A DNA stretch of 64,000 bases from Acinetobacter sp. XH1741 (GTDB lineage: Bacteria; Pseudomonadota; Gammaproteobacteria; Pseudomonadales; Moraxellaceae). Under the pieces are notes generated by a model, which saw only the letters and a program-made list of their open reading frames with translations, searched no databases and was not told the DNA's origin. The translations under genes were made by a program, and so were the position numbers. Below are positions 18,577 through 28,788 of the stretch, in pieces; position 1 is the stretch's first letter, and every line of letters begins with the position of its first letter. The stretch lies in assembly GCF_041021895.1 (NCBI RefSeq), contig NZ_CP157428.1:1364001-1428000 (forward strand). Direction: 5' to 3'.

Positions 18577-19527
18577 TTATAAACTATCGAACATCGCGCT
18601 GATAGACTCTTCGTTATTAATACGACGAATCGTTTCAGCAACCATACTAGCAACAGAAACTTGGCGAATTTTACCTAAGTTCAATGCTTCTTCAGAAAGA
18701 GGAATTGTGTCAGTTACAACTAACTCATCAATGACTGAGTTACGTAAGTTCTCAATTGCTTTACCTGAAAGTACAGGGTGAGTTGCATAAGCAACAACAC
18801 GACGTGCACCAAATTGCTTAAGTGCATCAGCTGCTTTACACAATGTACCAGCAGTATCAACCATGTCATCTACAATAACACAATCACGATTTTTTACGTC
18901 ACCAATCAAGTGCATAACTTGCGACTCATTGGCTTTTTGACGACGTTTGTCGATGATAGCTAAATCGATGTCACCCATCTGTTTGGCAACAGCACGAGCA
19001 CGTACTACACCACCAACGTCAGGAGAAACCACCATAAGGTTATCATGTTGCTGTTGACGTAAGTCAGCAAGCAAAGCAGGAGTACCGTAGATGTTGTCGA
19101 CTGGAATATCGAAGAAGCCCTGAATTTGGTCAGCATGTAAGTCAATCATTACGACACGATCAATACCAACAGTGGTAAGCATGTCTGCAACAACTTTAGC
19201 TGTAATCGGCACACGCGCAGAACGTGGACGACGGTCTTGGCGAGCATAACCAAAATAAGGGATAACAGCGGTAATACGACCAGCACTTGCACGACGCAAA
19301 GCATCTGCCATAACCAAGATTTCCATAAGGTTATCATTGGTAGGAGCACAAGTAGGCTGAACGATAAATACGTCTTTACCACGAACATTTTCAGTAATTT
19401 CTACTGAAATTTCTCCATCAGAAAAGTGACCGACTGATGCAGCACCTAGAGGGATATGTAAGTGACTTACGACTTTTTGAGCGAACTGTGGATGAGCATT
19501 TCCACTAAAAACGACAAGATTGGGCAT
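18577..19527 (-). CDS. prs: ribose-phosphate pyrophosphokinase Prs
   Basis: Makes PRPP from ribose 5-phosphate and ATP for nucleotide, histidine and NAD synthesis. It starts [17 protein letters not shown] at 19527; 21 extra in-frame codons upstream encode a sequence foreign to the family and run into the tRNA-Gln region. The PRPP loop is [11 protein letters not shown] (about 220) and the metal site is [12 protein letters not shown] (about 130). 316 residues. It follows ispE as in Pseudomonas and E. coli, but four tRNA genes sit between them. Confidence 0.96.
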   Translation of the reverse strand: MPNLVVFSGNAHPQFAQKVVSHLHIPLGAASVGHFSDGEISVEITENVRGKDVFIVQPTCAPTNDNLMEILVMADALRRASAGRITAVIPYFGYARQDRRPRSARVPITAKVVADMLTTVGIDRVVMIDLHADQIQGFFDIPVDNIYGTPALLADLRQQQHDNLMVVSPDVGGVVRARAVAKQMGDIDLAIIDKRRQKANESQVMHLIGDVKNRDCVIVDDMVDTAGTLCKAADALKQFGARRVVAYATHPVLSGKAIENLRNSVIDELVVTDTIPLSEEALNLGKIRQVSVASMVAETIRRINNEESISAMFDSL

Positions 19528-19563
19528 GAAGCACCCTTGGCGGTTGGTATGTAATGAAATAGA

Positions 19564-19638
19564 TGGCAGGGGCGGCTGGATTCGAACCAACGGATGCCGA
19601 GATCAAAACCCGGTGCCTTACCACTTGGCGACGCCCCT
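19564..19638 (-). tRNA. tRNA-Gln (TTG), copy nearest prs
   Basis: 75 nt including an encoded CCA. Minus strand begins AGGGGCGTCGCCAAGTGGTA and the anticodon loop is TTTTGAT (anticodon TTG). Acceptor AGGGGCG pairs with CGCCCCT. The T-arm GTTCGAATC is intact. Confidence 0.97.
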
Positions 19639-19729
19639 AATGCGGCAGAACTTTAATATTTTTGCAATGCAATGTCAAGGATAATCAACAAAAAGCAAGG
19701 CAATTAAGTCTGTCTTTAAAATAAGAGAA

Positions 19730-19804
19730 TGGCAGGGGCGGCTGGATTCGAACCAACGGATGCCGAGATCAAAACCCGGTGCCTTACCACTTGGCGACGC
19801 CCCT
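19730..19804 (-). tRNA. tRNA-Gln (TTG), second copy from prs
   Basis: Identical in sequence to the copy nearest prs, with encoded CCA. The spacer of 91 bp to that copy is AT-rich and unlike the other spacers. Confidence 0.97.
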
Positions 19805-19824
19805 AAATTCGATGATATATATGA

Positions 19825-19899
19825 TGGCAGGGGCGGCTGGATTCGAACCAACGGATGCCGAGATCAAAACCCGGTGCCTTACCACTTGGCGACGCCCCT
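19825..19899 (-). tRNA. tRNA-Gln (TTG), third copy from prs
   Basis: Identical 75-nt gene; only 20 bp separate it from its downstream neighbour. Confidence 0.97.
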
Positions 19900-19925
19900 A
19901 ATATAATCATCATTACAGGTGAAAT

Positions 19926-20000
19926 TGGCAGGGGCGGCTGGATTCGAACCAACGGATGCCGAGATCAAAACCCGGTGCCTTACCACTTGGCGACGCCCCT
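19926..20000 (-). tRNA. tRNA-Gln (TTG), copy abutting ispE
   Basis: Identical 75-nt gene. Its first two mature bases (A and G at 20000 and 19999) are also the last two bases of the ispE TAG stop codon, so the tRNA must be cut out of an ispE read-through transcript or be made from a promoter inside ispE. Confidence 0.97.
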
Positions 20001-20832
20001 AACTTGTAACTTTAAAATGACGTAAAGGAGATTCTTTTAAACTGTTTACCAAGTAAGACTTACATGGTGCATGTTTAAGAATGTCATCAACATTCATTTC
20101 ATCGGTTACTTCAGTAAAAACACAAGCACCTGTACCTGTAAGCTTTGCATGACCAAATTGATCAAGATATTGCATTGCTTCTTCAACTTCAGGGTATAAC
20201 TTTCTAGCCAGAGGCTCAAAGTTATTTCCAAAATTAGAAGGTTCTAACTGATAGGCGCAAAATTTAGTGGTCTTAGTGTCTCTTGTCAATGTTTTTTGTG
20301 AAAAAAGCAATTGAGTGCTGATAAAACAATCAGGTTTTAAAATAATGAACTGTTTTTGATCTAAGTCTATGAATGTTAAATGTTCACCAATGCCTTCAGC
20401 CCATGCATTTTTACCATAGATAAAAATAGGAACATCGGCACCGAGCTTTACGCCATAGTCCGCAAGCTCTGCTTGAGTCAGGCCACATTCCCATAATTGA
20501 TTTAATACAATAAGCGTGGTGGCGGCATTGGAAGAACCACCACCTAGGCCTGCACCCATTGGAATATTTTTTTCAATTTTGATGTGTAGACCACAAAGTT
20601 TTTTTGCATGTGGTCTGAGGATTTGAGCCGCTCGGTAAATTAGGTTTTGCTCAAGTTGAACTTCACCTAAACCTTCGATTTGAATTTCATCTTTCTCAAT
20701 GGGCGAAAAAACCATCCAGTCATATAAATCAATGAGTTGGAAAATGGTTTGCAATTCATGATAACCATTTTCACGACGTCCCGTAATATGCAAAAACAGG
20801 TTGAGCTTGGCTGGAGAAGGTACTCGAATCAT
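19999..20832 (-). CDS. ispE: 4-diphosphocytidyl-2-C-methyl-D-erythritol kinase IspE
   Basis: GHMP kinase of the MEP isoprenoid pathway. It has SPAKLNLFLHITGRR at the N-terminus, the ATP loop PMGAGLGGGSSNAATTL (about residues 92-108) and a C-terminal KLTGTGACVF segment. 277 residues. It follows lolB by 18 bp. Its TAG stop overlaps the 5' end of a tRNA-Gln, which is unusual. Confidence 0.95.
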   Translation of the reverse strand: MIRVPSPAKLNLFLHITGRRENGYHELQTIFQLIDLYDWMVFSPIEKDEIQIEGLGEVQLEQNLIYRAAQILRPHAKKLCGLHIKIEKNIPMGAGLGGGSSNAATTLIVLNQLWECGLTQAELADYGVKLGADVPIFIYGKNAWAEGIGEHLTFIDLDQKQFIILKPDCFISTQLLFSQKTLTRDTKTTKFCAYQLEPSNFGNNFEPLARKLYPEVEEAMQYLDQFGHAKLTGTGACVFTEVTDEMNVDDILKHAPCKSYLVNSLKESPLRHFKVTS

Positions 20833-20850
20833 AGATTTATAGAATTAGAT

Positions 20851-21429
20851 TTAGCGGTTTTGGATGACCATTGTAATACGGTTTTCTTTATCTTCAGCAA
20901 GAGCCTGCTTTAAAACCAGTTTATTTGGTAAAGTTTGTTCGCCGTTATAACTAAAATCAACAGTCCATCCATCTTCAATAAGTTGGCTAACGCGATTTGC
21001 GTTATCTTTGCTAATTTGAGCATTTAAAGTTGCTGGCTTTGCTAAGATCCAACTCGTTAAGTGCGTAATCGGTGCTTGCCAGCCTGTAGCACGTTCTAGT
21101 AGCTCCTCAGGAGACGCAGCTGTAATGAGCCCAGTTTTTGAACTGTTTAGAGTGACTTCACCCGGTTTTCCCTGAATTTGTGTTTTTCCAACACCTAAAA
21201 TACCGCTTAATTCGATATCAAAATTATCTTGTTGCTGAACCCATGTAAAGAAGGCGCTACCACTTTGTTGTGGTGTGCGCACTCCAATTTTTCCTTGCAA
21301 GTTGAAGTGTTTTTCATCTTGTACTTGGTGGGTAACTGCGGGTTTAGGCTGAGTAAAATGCTGACAACCGGTTAAAAATAACACACTTGATCCACAGATC
21401 GCTGTGCACAGTTGGGCAAGTTTGCTCAT
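20851..21429 (-). CDS. lolB: outer-membrane lipoprotein receptor LolB
   Basis: Lipoprotein that accepts lipoproteins from LolA and inserts them in the outer membrane. The signal peptide ends in the lipobox LTGC (Cys at about 22). The residue after Cys is Gln rather than Asp, consistent with outer-membrane sorting. Family features: FNLQGKIGVRTPQQSGSAFF and the C-terminal LPNKLVLKQ. 192 residues. It lies between the TPR gene (4-bp gap) and ispE, as in Pseudomonas. Confidence 0.9.
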   Translation of the reverse strand: MSKLAQLCTAICGSSVLFLTGCQHFTQPKPAVTHQVQDEKHFNLQGKIGVRTPQQSGSAFFTWVQQQDNFDIELSGILGVGKTQIQGKPGEVTLNSSKTGLITAASPEELLERATGWQAPITHLTSWILAKPATLNAQISKDNANRVSQLIEDGWTVDFSYNGEQTLPNKLVLKQALAEDKENRITMVIQNR

Positions 21430-21433
21430 AAAT

Positions 21434-23152
21434 TTAACTCTTTTTTACAGATGTAGGTAAAATTAACGCATCAAGCTGCTGTAATTGTGGATCATTCGCG
21501 TGCTTTTGTTTCAGTTGTTGTAACACAGCGCTAAACTGGGTTAATGATCCTTGCATATACAGTGCTTTAGCGTAACGAATGCCAATGTTTATGTTATGAC
21601 TGAGTTCATAAGCTTTGCCTAAAACTTCTGCAGCAGCTTCATAATCATTTTGTAAAAATGCGATATAACCTAGCGTATCAAGAATTGAGGCTTGTTCAGG
21701 CGCATATTCCAAAGCTTGTTCAGCATATTGTCGTGCTTCTTTTAACCTACGATTTTGCAGAGCTAGTGTATAAGCATATGCATTAAGATAGGTCGGGCTA
21801 TTTGGTTCTAATTGTAATAGCTGTTTAAGCGTTTTATCGAGTTTATCGCGATCTGTATAAGGGTCTAGTAATAGAACCTCTGCATAAATGAGTTCTGGGT
21901 CATCCGGTAAATTTTTGATTGCTTCATCGAGTAAATTTAAAGCAGCCTTTTTATTGCCCATTTTCTTTAAAATTTCAGCTTGAGCCTGATAGAGAAAGCT
22001 TGCGTGCTGAGGGTAATTGACCCGCTCTTGGGTTAAAAAACGTAGAGCATCATGTAAATTTTCTTGTTTATCGTAGATTGCAATCAGATTACGTCTTGAG
22101 ACGATATATAAACTGCCATCTACTAAACGGTAATAGGCTTTTGCAGTTTCATAATGCTGTTTTCGTTCGGCATTAATGGCTAAGTAGTAATATGCTTCAT
22201 TTTGATATTTTGCAGAGTTGCGTAAATCAACCAAATATTGTTCTGCTTTATCATATTGTTTAAGGTCAATACTGGTTAAACCAGCGATGAACAATGCCTC
22301 TTCAGCATGAGGATTGCCCTCTATAATTTTCTCTAATTTTTCAAGCGCAAGTTGAGGTTGGTTAATCTGAATGAGATAACGTACTTCTGCTAATCGAATA
22401 TCTAAATTTTTCTTATATTTACGACTAGATTTTGCGTACCATTTTAAAGCACCTTCCTGATCACTTAATGCAATAAGCAAGTTCGCTTTCATTAAAATAA
22501 AGCTTGTAACTTTAGGGCGGCGGCGTAGTGCACGGTTAATTGTTTCTAATGCAGGTTCTAATTGACCATTTTGTGCTTCAAGATTGGCGATAAGAGCCAA
22601 AATAGAAGGGTTTTCCTTTTCTGCACTAGAACGTAAAGCAGTTAATAAGACTTCTCGATCCTGCTCATTTTCAGGTGCAATACTTGCCAAAATTTGTTCA
22701 AGATCGGCAGTTGGATCGATTTTTAAAATTTTATCTAAAGTCTCGGCCGCAAGCTGATATTCATGAGTTTTTAATGCAATATGCGATAAATAGAATAAAG
22801 CTGGAACGTCTTTGGGCTCTTGAACAACCCAGTGTGTTGCAATATTTAATGCAGCTTGTAAGTCGTTATATTCAAGTGCAACGTCTAGTGCACGCTGCTT
22901 AATTGTTGTTGAGTTGCTTTTAATCGCAAGCACTGTGTAGTTGTGTAGTGCTGTAGGAATATCGTCATAAGCTAATGCAAATTCAGCGACCATACTCTGT
23001 TGTAGAGCCTGATCAAATGAATGCACTGCATAGGTCTCTTGCAACGGACGTGCATAGACATACGAGGACATGCTACCTAACAATAAGAATGTGGTAGAAT
23101 ACTGTCTTATCGAAGCACCGTTAAAATTAATACGGCTATTCATTTGACGCAA
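21434..23152 (-). CDS. tetratricopeptide-repeat protein
   Basis: 572 residues, a probable signal peptide at the N-terminus (hydrophobic TTFLLLGSMSSYVYA ending near residue 35), then an array of TPR units over most of the chain, for example NPHAEEALFIAGLTSIDLKQ and AYTLALQNRRLKEARQYAEQ. It probably acts in the periplasm or at the outer membrane as a protein-binding scaffold. The Met at the fourth residue is an equally possible start. The order hemA / TPR-lolB-ispE-prs is that of Pseudomonas (PA4666-PA4670). Precise role unknown. Confidence 0.85.
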   Translation of the reverse strand: MRQMNSRINFNGASIRQYSTTFLLLGSMSSYVYARPLQETYAVHSFDQALQQSMVAEFALAYDDIPTALHNYTVLAIKSNSTTIKQRALDVALEYNDLQAALNIATHWVVQEPKDVPALFYLSHIALKTHEYQLAAETLDKILKIDPTADLEQILASIAPENEQDREVLLTALRSSAEKENPSILALIANLEAQNGQLEPALETINRALRRRPKVTSFILMKANLLIALSDQEGALKWYAKSSRKYKKNLDIRLAEVRYLIQINQPQLALEKLEKIIEGNPHAEEALFIAGLTSIDLKQYDKAEQYLVDLRNSAKYQNEAYYYLAINAERKQHYETAKAYYRLVDGSLYIVSRRNLIAIYDKQENLHDALRFLTQERVNYPQHASFLYQAQAEILKKMGNKKAALNLLDEAIKNLPDDPELIYAEVLLLDPYTDRDKLDKTLKQLLQLEPNSPTYLNAYAYTLALQNRRLKEARQYAEQALEYAPEQASILDTLGYIAFLQNDYEAAAEVLGKAYELSHNINIGIRYAKALYMQGSLTQFSAVLQQLKQKHANDPQLQQLDALILPTSVKKS

Positions 23153-23231
23153 TTTTTATTGATCCAAAGTAATGCTTTTTATGACACCAATGTTGCACAA
23201 TAGCATAAATTTAGCGAAATGATGATCTGAT

Positions 23232-24515
23232 ATGTCTTTCTTTGCATTGGGTGTCAACCATCAAACAGCTTCTGTAGAACTCCGCGAGCAAATTGCTTTC
23301 AATGCGGAGCGATTAAGTAATTTGCTTGCTGAACAACGTTATCACGAGTCTTTAAAGGACTTGGTGGTTGTCTCAACCTGTAACCGTACAGAAGTCTATG
23401 CCATGGCGGAAGATGCCGAAAGCCTTCTGAAATGGTTAGCCGACGCCAATAATATTGATGTAAAGCAGTTAATTCATCATGTTTATCGTTACGAGAATGC
23501 TCAAGCCATTACACATTTAATGCGTGTAGCAAGTGGTTTAGACTCATTAATGCTGGGTGAACCACAAATTTTAGGTCAGGTAAAAAGTGCTTTAGCATTG
23601 TCTAAAGAAGCACAGACCGTGTCTCCTGAATTAAATAGTGTGTTTGAGTATGCTTTTTACGCTGCTAAACGTGTGCGCTCTGAAACAGCAGTAGGCAGCC
23701 ATGCAGTTTCAATGGGATATGCTGTTGCACAGTTGGCTTTACAAGTTTTTAGTAAACCTGAAAAGTTAACAGTTATGGTGGTTGCCGCAGGCGAAATGAA
23801 CAGTCTGGTTGCCAAGCACTTAGCTGAAATGGGTGTTGCCAAGATTATCATTTGTAATCGTAGCCGCGAACGTGCTGATCAATTGGCTCAAGAAATTACC
23901 CATCAAGTTGAAGTTGAGATTATTGATTTTTCAACGCTATCAGAAAATTTATATCGTGCTGATGTGGTTTCAAGTTGTACGGGGAGTTTGTATCAGGTTA
24001 TTGCCTATGCAGATGTTAAAACCGCACTAAAGAAGCGCCGTTACCAGCAAATGTTAATGGTTGATTTGGCTGTACCACGTGATATTGATCCTAAAGTGGA
24101 ATCACTTGATGGTGTGTATTTGTATGGAGTTGATGATTTACAAAGTGTGATTGATGAAAACTTGGCTCAACGACGTCAAGCGGCTGTTGAAGCGGAAGTA
24201 ATGGTTAATCAGCTAGCCACTCAGCTCATTACACATCAAAAAGTTAAAGAAGCGGGTAGCACAATTCATGCATATCGCCAGCATAGTGAAGAAATTAGCC
24301 AGCAAGAGCTTGCTCATGCATTAGAAACTTTGCACCATGGGGGAAATCCTGAGCAAGTGCTTAAAGAGTTTGCTCACCGCTTAACGCAAAAGTTAATGCA
24401 TCCTACCTCTATGTTATTGCGCGAAGCTGCCAAAGCAGAAAGTCCTGACTATTTCGAGTGGCTACAACAGCATTTACAAGATGTATTTGACCATGAGCGA
24501 AAACCTAAACGTTAA
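23232..24515 (+). CDS. hemA: glutamyl-tRNA reductase HemA
   Basis: First step of C5 haem synthesis, reducing Glu-tRNA to glutamate-1-semialdehyde. The catalytic Cys50 is in [12 protein letters not shown] and the NADPH domain has [31 protein letters not shown] is the conserved family block. 427 residues. It is divergent from the lolB cluster and converges with dnaG, the two stop regions overlapping by 4 bp. No terminator is visible between them. Confidence 0.96.
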   Translation: MSFFALGVNHQTASVELREQIAFNAERLSNLLAEQRYHESLKDLVVVSTCNRTEVYAMAEDAESLLKWLADANNIDVKQLIHHVYRYENAQAITHLMRVASGLDSLMLGEPQILGQVKSALALSKEAQTVSPELNSVFEYAFYAAKRVRSETAVGSHAVSMGYAVAQLALQVFSKPEKLTVMVVAAGEMNSLVAKHLAEMGVAKIIICNRSRERADQLAQEITHQVEVEIIDFSTLSENLYRADVVSSCTGSLYQVIAYADVKTALKKRRYQQMLMVDLAVPRDIDPKVESLDGVYLYGVDDLQSVIDENLAQRRQAAVEAEVMVNQLATQLITHQKVKEAGSTIHAYRQHSEEISQQELAHALETLHHGGNPEQVLKEFAHRLTQKLMHPTSMLLREAAKAESPDYFEWLQQHLQDVFDHERKPKR

Positions 24516-26377
24516 GACAGTAGTCTTAAACTAATTTGTTTAGTCAGTTCATTAAGTTGTTGTCTTAAGTTTCGTGACTCAACTAATGAAATTTTAGATT
24601 TCAGTTTTTGACGTAAATATCTTTCTTGCAAGCCTAACGCATATTCTTTAGCAAGTTTATCAGCGACTTCAGGAGCTTGAGTTAACGCTTGAATATTGGT
24701 TCTTTGCATAATATCTGCAACTTCATGGCAGTAACTGCTACAAGCGCCTAGTACATAATAAGTTGCTAATTCTTGATCATCAGGTAGATCATCAAATATA
24801 CGGTTTAGAATTGCTAAAATTTTAGCCAATAACTCATCTTGTGCAATATAGGCACGCAATCCTTCAAAATGAATATAAAGAAATGGATGATGCATTAAAA
24901 TTGCAACAGCAAAGTCTTCATCTTTCGTTTGGATGTTAAAAGAGAGTGATGCATCGTGACTAACTTGTGGAGTAAAGCGCTTGCCTAAACCTAATTTTTC
25001 ACGGAAAGATTGTGTTAATAGGTAACGGAAAGATCCTTGTTTCGGCAATAGCTCGGTGAGTTCCCTTAACTCACCCATGACAAGACTCTTGCCTTCAGGG
25101 GTACTAATGTTATGTTGACCCGTAAGATGAGCAAAAACGAAGTCAGAGAGCAGGGGAGCTTGATCTAATAGCCTTTGGAAGTTTTCAAGACCTTCACGTC
25201 GGATTAGAGAGTCTGGATCGTCGTCATTAGGCAGTACAAAGAATTTAAGCTCACGACCATCATTGAGTAGTGGTAATGCAATTTCTAAAGTTCGACGTGC
25301 TGCTTTTTGACCGGCAGCATCACCATCAAAGGCAATCGTAATTCGATTATTTTGTTTAAATAAAATATTTAAGTGTTCAGTATTACTTGCCGTTCCTAAA
25401 GTTGCGACAGCACCCGTGATGCCATATTGCTGTAATGCAATGACATCCATATATCCTTCTACCATTAACCAGTCATTAGATTTTAATTTTCGACCTTCAT
25501 ATAGACCATAAAGCAGTTGGTTTTTATGGAAAACTTCTGAATCTGGTGAGTTAATGTATTTGGGTTTAATTTCGTCATTGAGCGCACGACCACCAAATCC
25601 AACGACACGACCTTTCGGGTCTCGAATTGGGAAAATAACGCGATCACGTAAAAGGTCAAAGTCACGGCCATTATCACTTGAACGGATGAGTCCGAGTTGC
25701 TTTAGACCTTCAATATCGTAAGGAAAAGCTTTTTCTAAATGCTGCCAATCTTCGGGAGCATAACCTAAACGCCAAAACTGAATAGTTTGGTCAGTTAAAC
25801 CACGCTGCTTAAAGTATTTTTTAGCTTTTTGACTGGTTGGTAATTGATGTTCGTAAAACTGAGCAACATTTTCTAAAAGGTCGTATAAATTACCTTCTTG
25901 TACGGGTTCATCAAAACTAAAAGGCTGTTCAAACTGTGCAAAAGGATCATCAAAATATACTGGCTCAAGCGTATTATACTGATCATCTGTAGGTGCTTGA
26001 GTTGTGGTTTCATCAGTCGTTTTTTGTGGCGCAGGTGACTTAGTAACTTGGCGTGTATAAGATAGTTTTTTATTATCGGTATTATCTTTTGGTAATTCGA
26101 CACCCGCATGACTCGATAATTCCTTCATCACATCAATGAAGTTTCGGTTATCAATATCCATCAAAAAGCGAATGGCATTACCGTTTGCCTGGCAGCCAAA
26201 GCAGTGATAATACTGCTTATCACGGTATACATGGAAAGAGGGAGTTTTTTCTTGATGAAAAGGGCAACAACCAGAATATGTTCGTCCGGTCTTTTTCAGT
26301 TTCACACGTTGACCAATCAGATCGACAATATCTGTCCGATCTAAAATCTGATCAATCGTATGTTGTGGAATTGCCAT
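24512..26377 (-). CDS. dnaG: DNA primase DnaG
   Basis: Synthesises RNA primers at the replication fork. The CHC2 zinc finger uses Cys38, His41, Cys59 and Cys62. The TOPRIM core shows [14 protein letters not shown] and [12 protein letters not shown], and the C-terminal DnaB-interaction domain is present. At 621 residues it is about 40 longer than E. coli primase, largely because of a Thr/Gln/Pro/Asp-rich linker at about residues 97-163 between zinc and core domains. Neither rpsU nor rpoD is adjacent, unlike in E. coli. Confidence 0.95.
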   Translation of the reverse strand: MAIPQHTIDQILDRTDIVDLIGQRVKLKKTGRTYSGCCPFHQEKTPSFHVYRDKQYYHCFGCQANGNAIRFLMDIDNRNFIDVMKELSSHAGVELPKDNTDNKKLSYTRQVTKSPAPQKTTDETTTQAPTDDQYNTLEPVYFDDPFAQFEQPFSFDEPVQEGNLYDLLENVAQFYEHQLPTSQKAKKYFKQRGLTDQTIQFWRLGYAPEDWQHLEKAFPYDIEGLKQLGLIRSSDNGRDFDLLRDRVIFPIRDPKGRVVGFGGRALNDEIKPKYINSPDSEVFHKNQLLYGLYEGRKLKSNDWLMVEGYMDVIALQQYGITGAVATLGTASNTEHLNILFKQNNRITIAFDGDAAGQKAARRTLEIALPLLNDGRELKFFVLPNDDDPDSLIRREGLENFQRLLDQAPLLSDFVFAHLTGQHNISTPEGKSLVMGELRELTELLPKQGSFRYLLTQSFREKLGLGKRFTPQVSHDASLSFNIQTKDEDFAVAILMHHPFLYIHFEGLRAYIAQDELLAKILAILNRIFDDLPDDQELATYYVLGACSSYCHEVADIMQRTNIQALTQAPEVADKLAKEYALGLQERYLRQKLKSKISLVESRNLRQQLNELTKQISLRLLS

Positions 26378-26473
26378 AATTCAAATAACCGTGTTTAAAC
26401 TAATGATGCGATAGGTCAGATTATTCTGACATGATGAACCGAGATATGCCCGATAAATATTTTACTATTTTAT

Positions 26474-26510
26474 AAAAACAAACAGGCAAGTGATATCACT
26501 TGCCTGTTTG
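26474..26510 (-). terminator. terminator of bamD, perfect 32-bp palindrome
   Basis: Positions 26479-26510 form a loop-less perfect palindrome (16 bp each arm, centre GATATC). On the minus strand a TTTTTAT run follows. It lies 26 bp past the bamD stop and 100 bp upstream of dnaG. Confidence 0.85.
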
Positions 26511-26535
26511 TTGTTTATTTTTAAGCTGTTATTGC

Positions 26536-27654
26536 TTATTGAGCAGCGTCATTTACTTCATTCGAAGAAGCCGCAGGCGCAACTGTTGCACCTTCTGCTG
26601 CTTTTTCAGGTTTATCAAGTAAACCGAAACTTAAACGATTAGTCCAGCTACGTTCAGGTTTTGGCGTTTCAACAGGTTTACTGGTTGATTCTTCAGCTTC
26701 TTCTTTGCCAGAGTTACCAATTAAACCAAAACTTACGCGGTTCAATAAACTACGTTTTGGTTCAGTCGCAGAAGTTGTTTCAGCTGTTACAGATTTAGAT
26801 TCGCGACCGAGAATACCCAAGGTTGCACGGTTAATCCAGTTACCTTCTTTACGTGCGGCACGCATATTCACTGTGCCATTTTTATTTACAAGGCTAGGGT
26901 AGTTAAGTTTTAGAACTTCGATATATTGTTGCGAAGTTGCCTTATCACCTAGCTTGTCATAGCTATATGCCAAAGTTGCTAATGCTTCTGGCACTTGAGG
27001 CGTTTGTGGATAGTGTTCAATTACCCATTGTGAACGCTCAGCTGCGGCAATCCATGCTTTACGTTTAACATTGAAACGTGCTGCATTCATTTCGCTTTCA
27101 GCAAGCTCTTGACCAATAAACTTCATACGCTGTGCTGCATCTACAGAGTATTGGCTACTTGGGAAGCGACGAATCAAATCAACAAAGTTTTGATAAGCAA
27201 GTTTTAAATAACTGATGTCACGGTGAGATTGTTGCAAAGAGGTATAACGCAATAAGCTGTCGTAGTTCAGCTCCATGTTAGATACGCCACGTACATAGTA
27301 TGCATAATCTAAATTTGGATGCTGAGGATTTAAACGAATAAAGCGTTCTGCTAGAGCAATTGCTCCTTCATAATCTTTTTGCTTAAATTTTGAATAGAGA
27401 AGTTCAAGTTGTGCTTGTTGTGCGTATTGTCCAGTTGGATAATAAGTATCAATCGCTTCTAATGACTTAGTGGCGTCAAGATATTGACCACGATCAAGAG
27501 ATTTTTGGGCCTTTTCAAAATACGCTTGTTCACTAGATTGAGGGCCAGTATCGACCACTTCTTTTTTACTTGGATTGCTGCTACAGCCCACAAATGCAGA
27601 CGCTACACCTAAAGATAAGGCAAGCATCGTAATTTTATAACGTGGTAGCGACAT
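26536..27654 (-). CDS. bamD: outer-membrane assembly factor BamD with C-terminal extension
   Basis: Lipoprotein of the BAM beta-barrel insertion complex, built of TPR repeats. The signal peptide ends at Cys24 (AFVGC), and the TPR body (about 40-255) includes AYYVRGVSNMEL and RRFPSSQYSVDAAQRM, typical of BamD. E. coli BamD has about 245 residues; this one has 372. The extra C-terminal 105 residues are low-complexity and carry three copies of a short motif N-R-x-[ST]-[LF]-G-[IL]-[IL] at about 275, 305 and 339. It is divergent from rluD with a 71-bp gap. Confidence 0.92.
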   Translation of the reverse strand: MSLPRYKITMLALSLGVASAFVGCSSNPSKKEVVDTGPQSSEQAYFEKAQKSLDRGQYLDATKSLEAIDTYYPTGQYAQQAQLELLYSKFKQKDYEGAIALAERFIRLNPQHPNLDYAYYVRGVSNMELNYDSLLRYTSLQQSHRDISYLKLAYQNFVDLIRRFPSSQYSVDAAQRMKFIGQELAESEMNAARFNVKRKAWIAAAERSQWVIEHYPQTPQVPEALATLAYSYDKLGDKATSQQYIEVLKLNYPSLVNKNGTVNMRAARKEGNWINRATLGILGRESKSVTAETTSATEPKRSLLNRVSFGLIGNSGKEEAEESTSKPVETPKPERSWTNRLSFGLLDKPEKAAEGATVAPAASSNEVNDAAQ

Positions 27655-27725
27655 AAAAACTCCTCTGTTATGTTGGGCAATGAGCTACAATTGCGCTATT
27701 AAACCACTTTTATCTCAATGATCAA

Positions 27726-28778
27726 ATGACTTCAGCACAATCTTCAAACACAAACTTCTCTGAAACTGACTTCAATTTACTTGAAGATTCTGAGGATGCA
27801 GATAACCATACTTCTGATACAACTGCAACACGTTTATCGTTGCAAGTTCAGCTAGATGAAAGCTACTTAGGGCAACGTATCGACCAAGTTGCAGCTATGG
27901 TGTGGAGTGAATTCTCCCGCGAAAAACTTAAACAATGGATGAAGGAAGGTCATCTGTTGGTAAATGGTAACATCGTAAAGCCTAAATATCGTTGTGAGGG
28001 TAGTGAAACACTTACATTAAATGTTGAACTAGAAGCACAGACCACCAGTCAGCCAGAAAATATTCCACTTGATATTGTTTATGAAGATGAAGATATTTTA
28101 GTCATTAATAAGCCAGTAGGTATGGTGGTGCATCCTGGGGCGGGGAACACCTCTGGAACTTTGGTGAATGCTTTACTTTACCATTCTCCAAAATTGGCTG
28201 AACTCTCTCGTGCCGGTTTAGTACATCGTATTGATAAAGATACTAGCGGTTTATTGGTTGTTGCTAAAACATTAGAAGCTCAATTTTCTTTAAGTAAACA
28301 GCTGGCAAATAAATCGGTTTACCGTTTATATGATTTGGTTGTGTATGGAAATATTATTGCTGGCGGTACGATTGATGAACCGATCAAACGTCATCCAGTT
28401 GACCGTGTGAAAATGGCAATTTTACCGGGTGGGCGAGATGCAGTGACCCATTACAATGTAAAAGAGCGCTTTAAAGATTTTACCCGTGTGCAAGCTCGCC
28501 TTGAAACAGGTCGAACTCATCAGATTCGTGTGCATTTTAGTTACATTGGTTATGGCTTGATAGGTGATCAGGTTTATATGAACCGTGTACGTGTGCCTGC
28601 TGGTGCTTCTGAATTGCTCATTGACACTTTACGTGGTTTTAAACGTCAAGCGTTACATGCAGCGAAGCTTGGCTTAAAGCATCCTCGTACTGGTGAAGAA
28701 ATGACATTTGAAGCACCATGGCCTGAAGATTTTACCCAGCTAATTAATGTGTTACGTTCAGAAAACGCTGCATATTAA
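27726..28778 (+). CDS. rluD: 23S rRNA pseudouridine synthase RluD
   Basis: Modifies uridines in helix 69 of 23S rRNA (1911, 1915 and 1917 in E. coli). It has an acidic N-terminal extension (about 1-35), an S4 domain (SREKLKQWMKEGHLLVNG) and the catalytic Asp in HRIDKDTSGLLVVAKT. 350 residues. The divergent bamD / rluD-pgeF arrangement is as in E. coli (yfiO / rluD-yfiH). Confidence 0.95.
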   Translation: MTSAQSSNTNFSETDFNLLEDSEDADNHTSDTTATRLSLQVQLDESYLGQRIDQVAAMVWSEFSREKLKQWMKEGHLLVNGNIVKPKYRCEGSETLTLNVELEAQTTSQPENIPLDIVYEDEDILVINKPVGMVVHPGAGNTSGTLVNALLYHSPKLAELSRAGLVHRIDKDTSGLLVVAKTLEAQFSLSKQLANKSVYRLYDLVVYGNIIAGGTIDEPIKRHPVDRVKMAILPGGRDAVTHYNVKERFKDFTRVQARLETGRTHQIRVHFSYIGYGLIGDQVYMNRVRVPAGASELLIDTLRGFKRQALHAAKLGLKHPRTGEEMTFEAPWPEDFTQLINVLRSENAAY

Positions 28779-28788
28779 GGATATACAT

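Noticed and set aside
19564..20000. Regularly spaced 75-bp repeats as a possible CRISPR array
   Set aside because: Each repeat is a complete tRNA-Gln with CCA; spacers are unequal and no cas gene is nearby.
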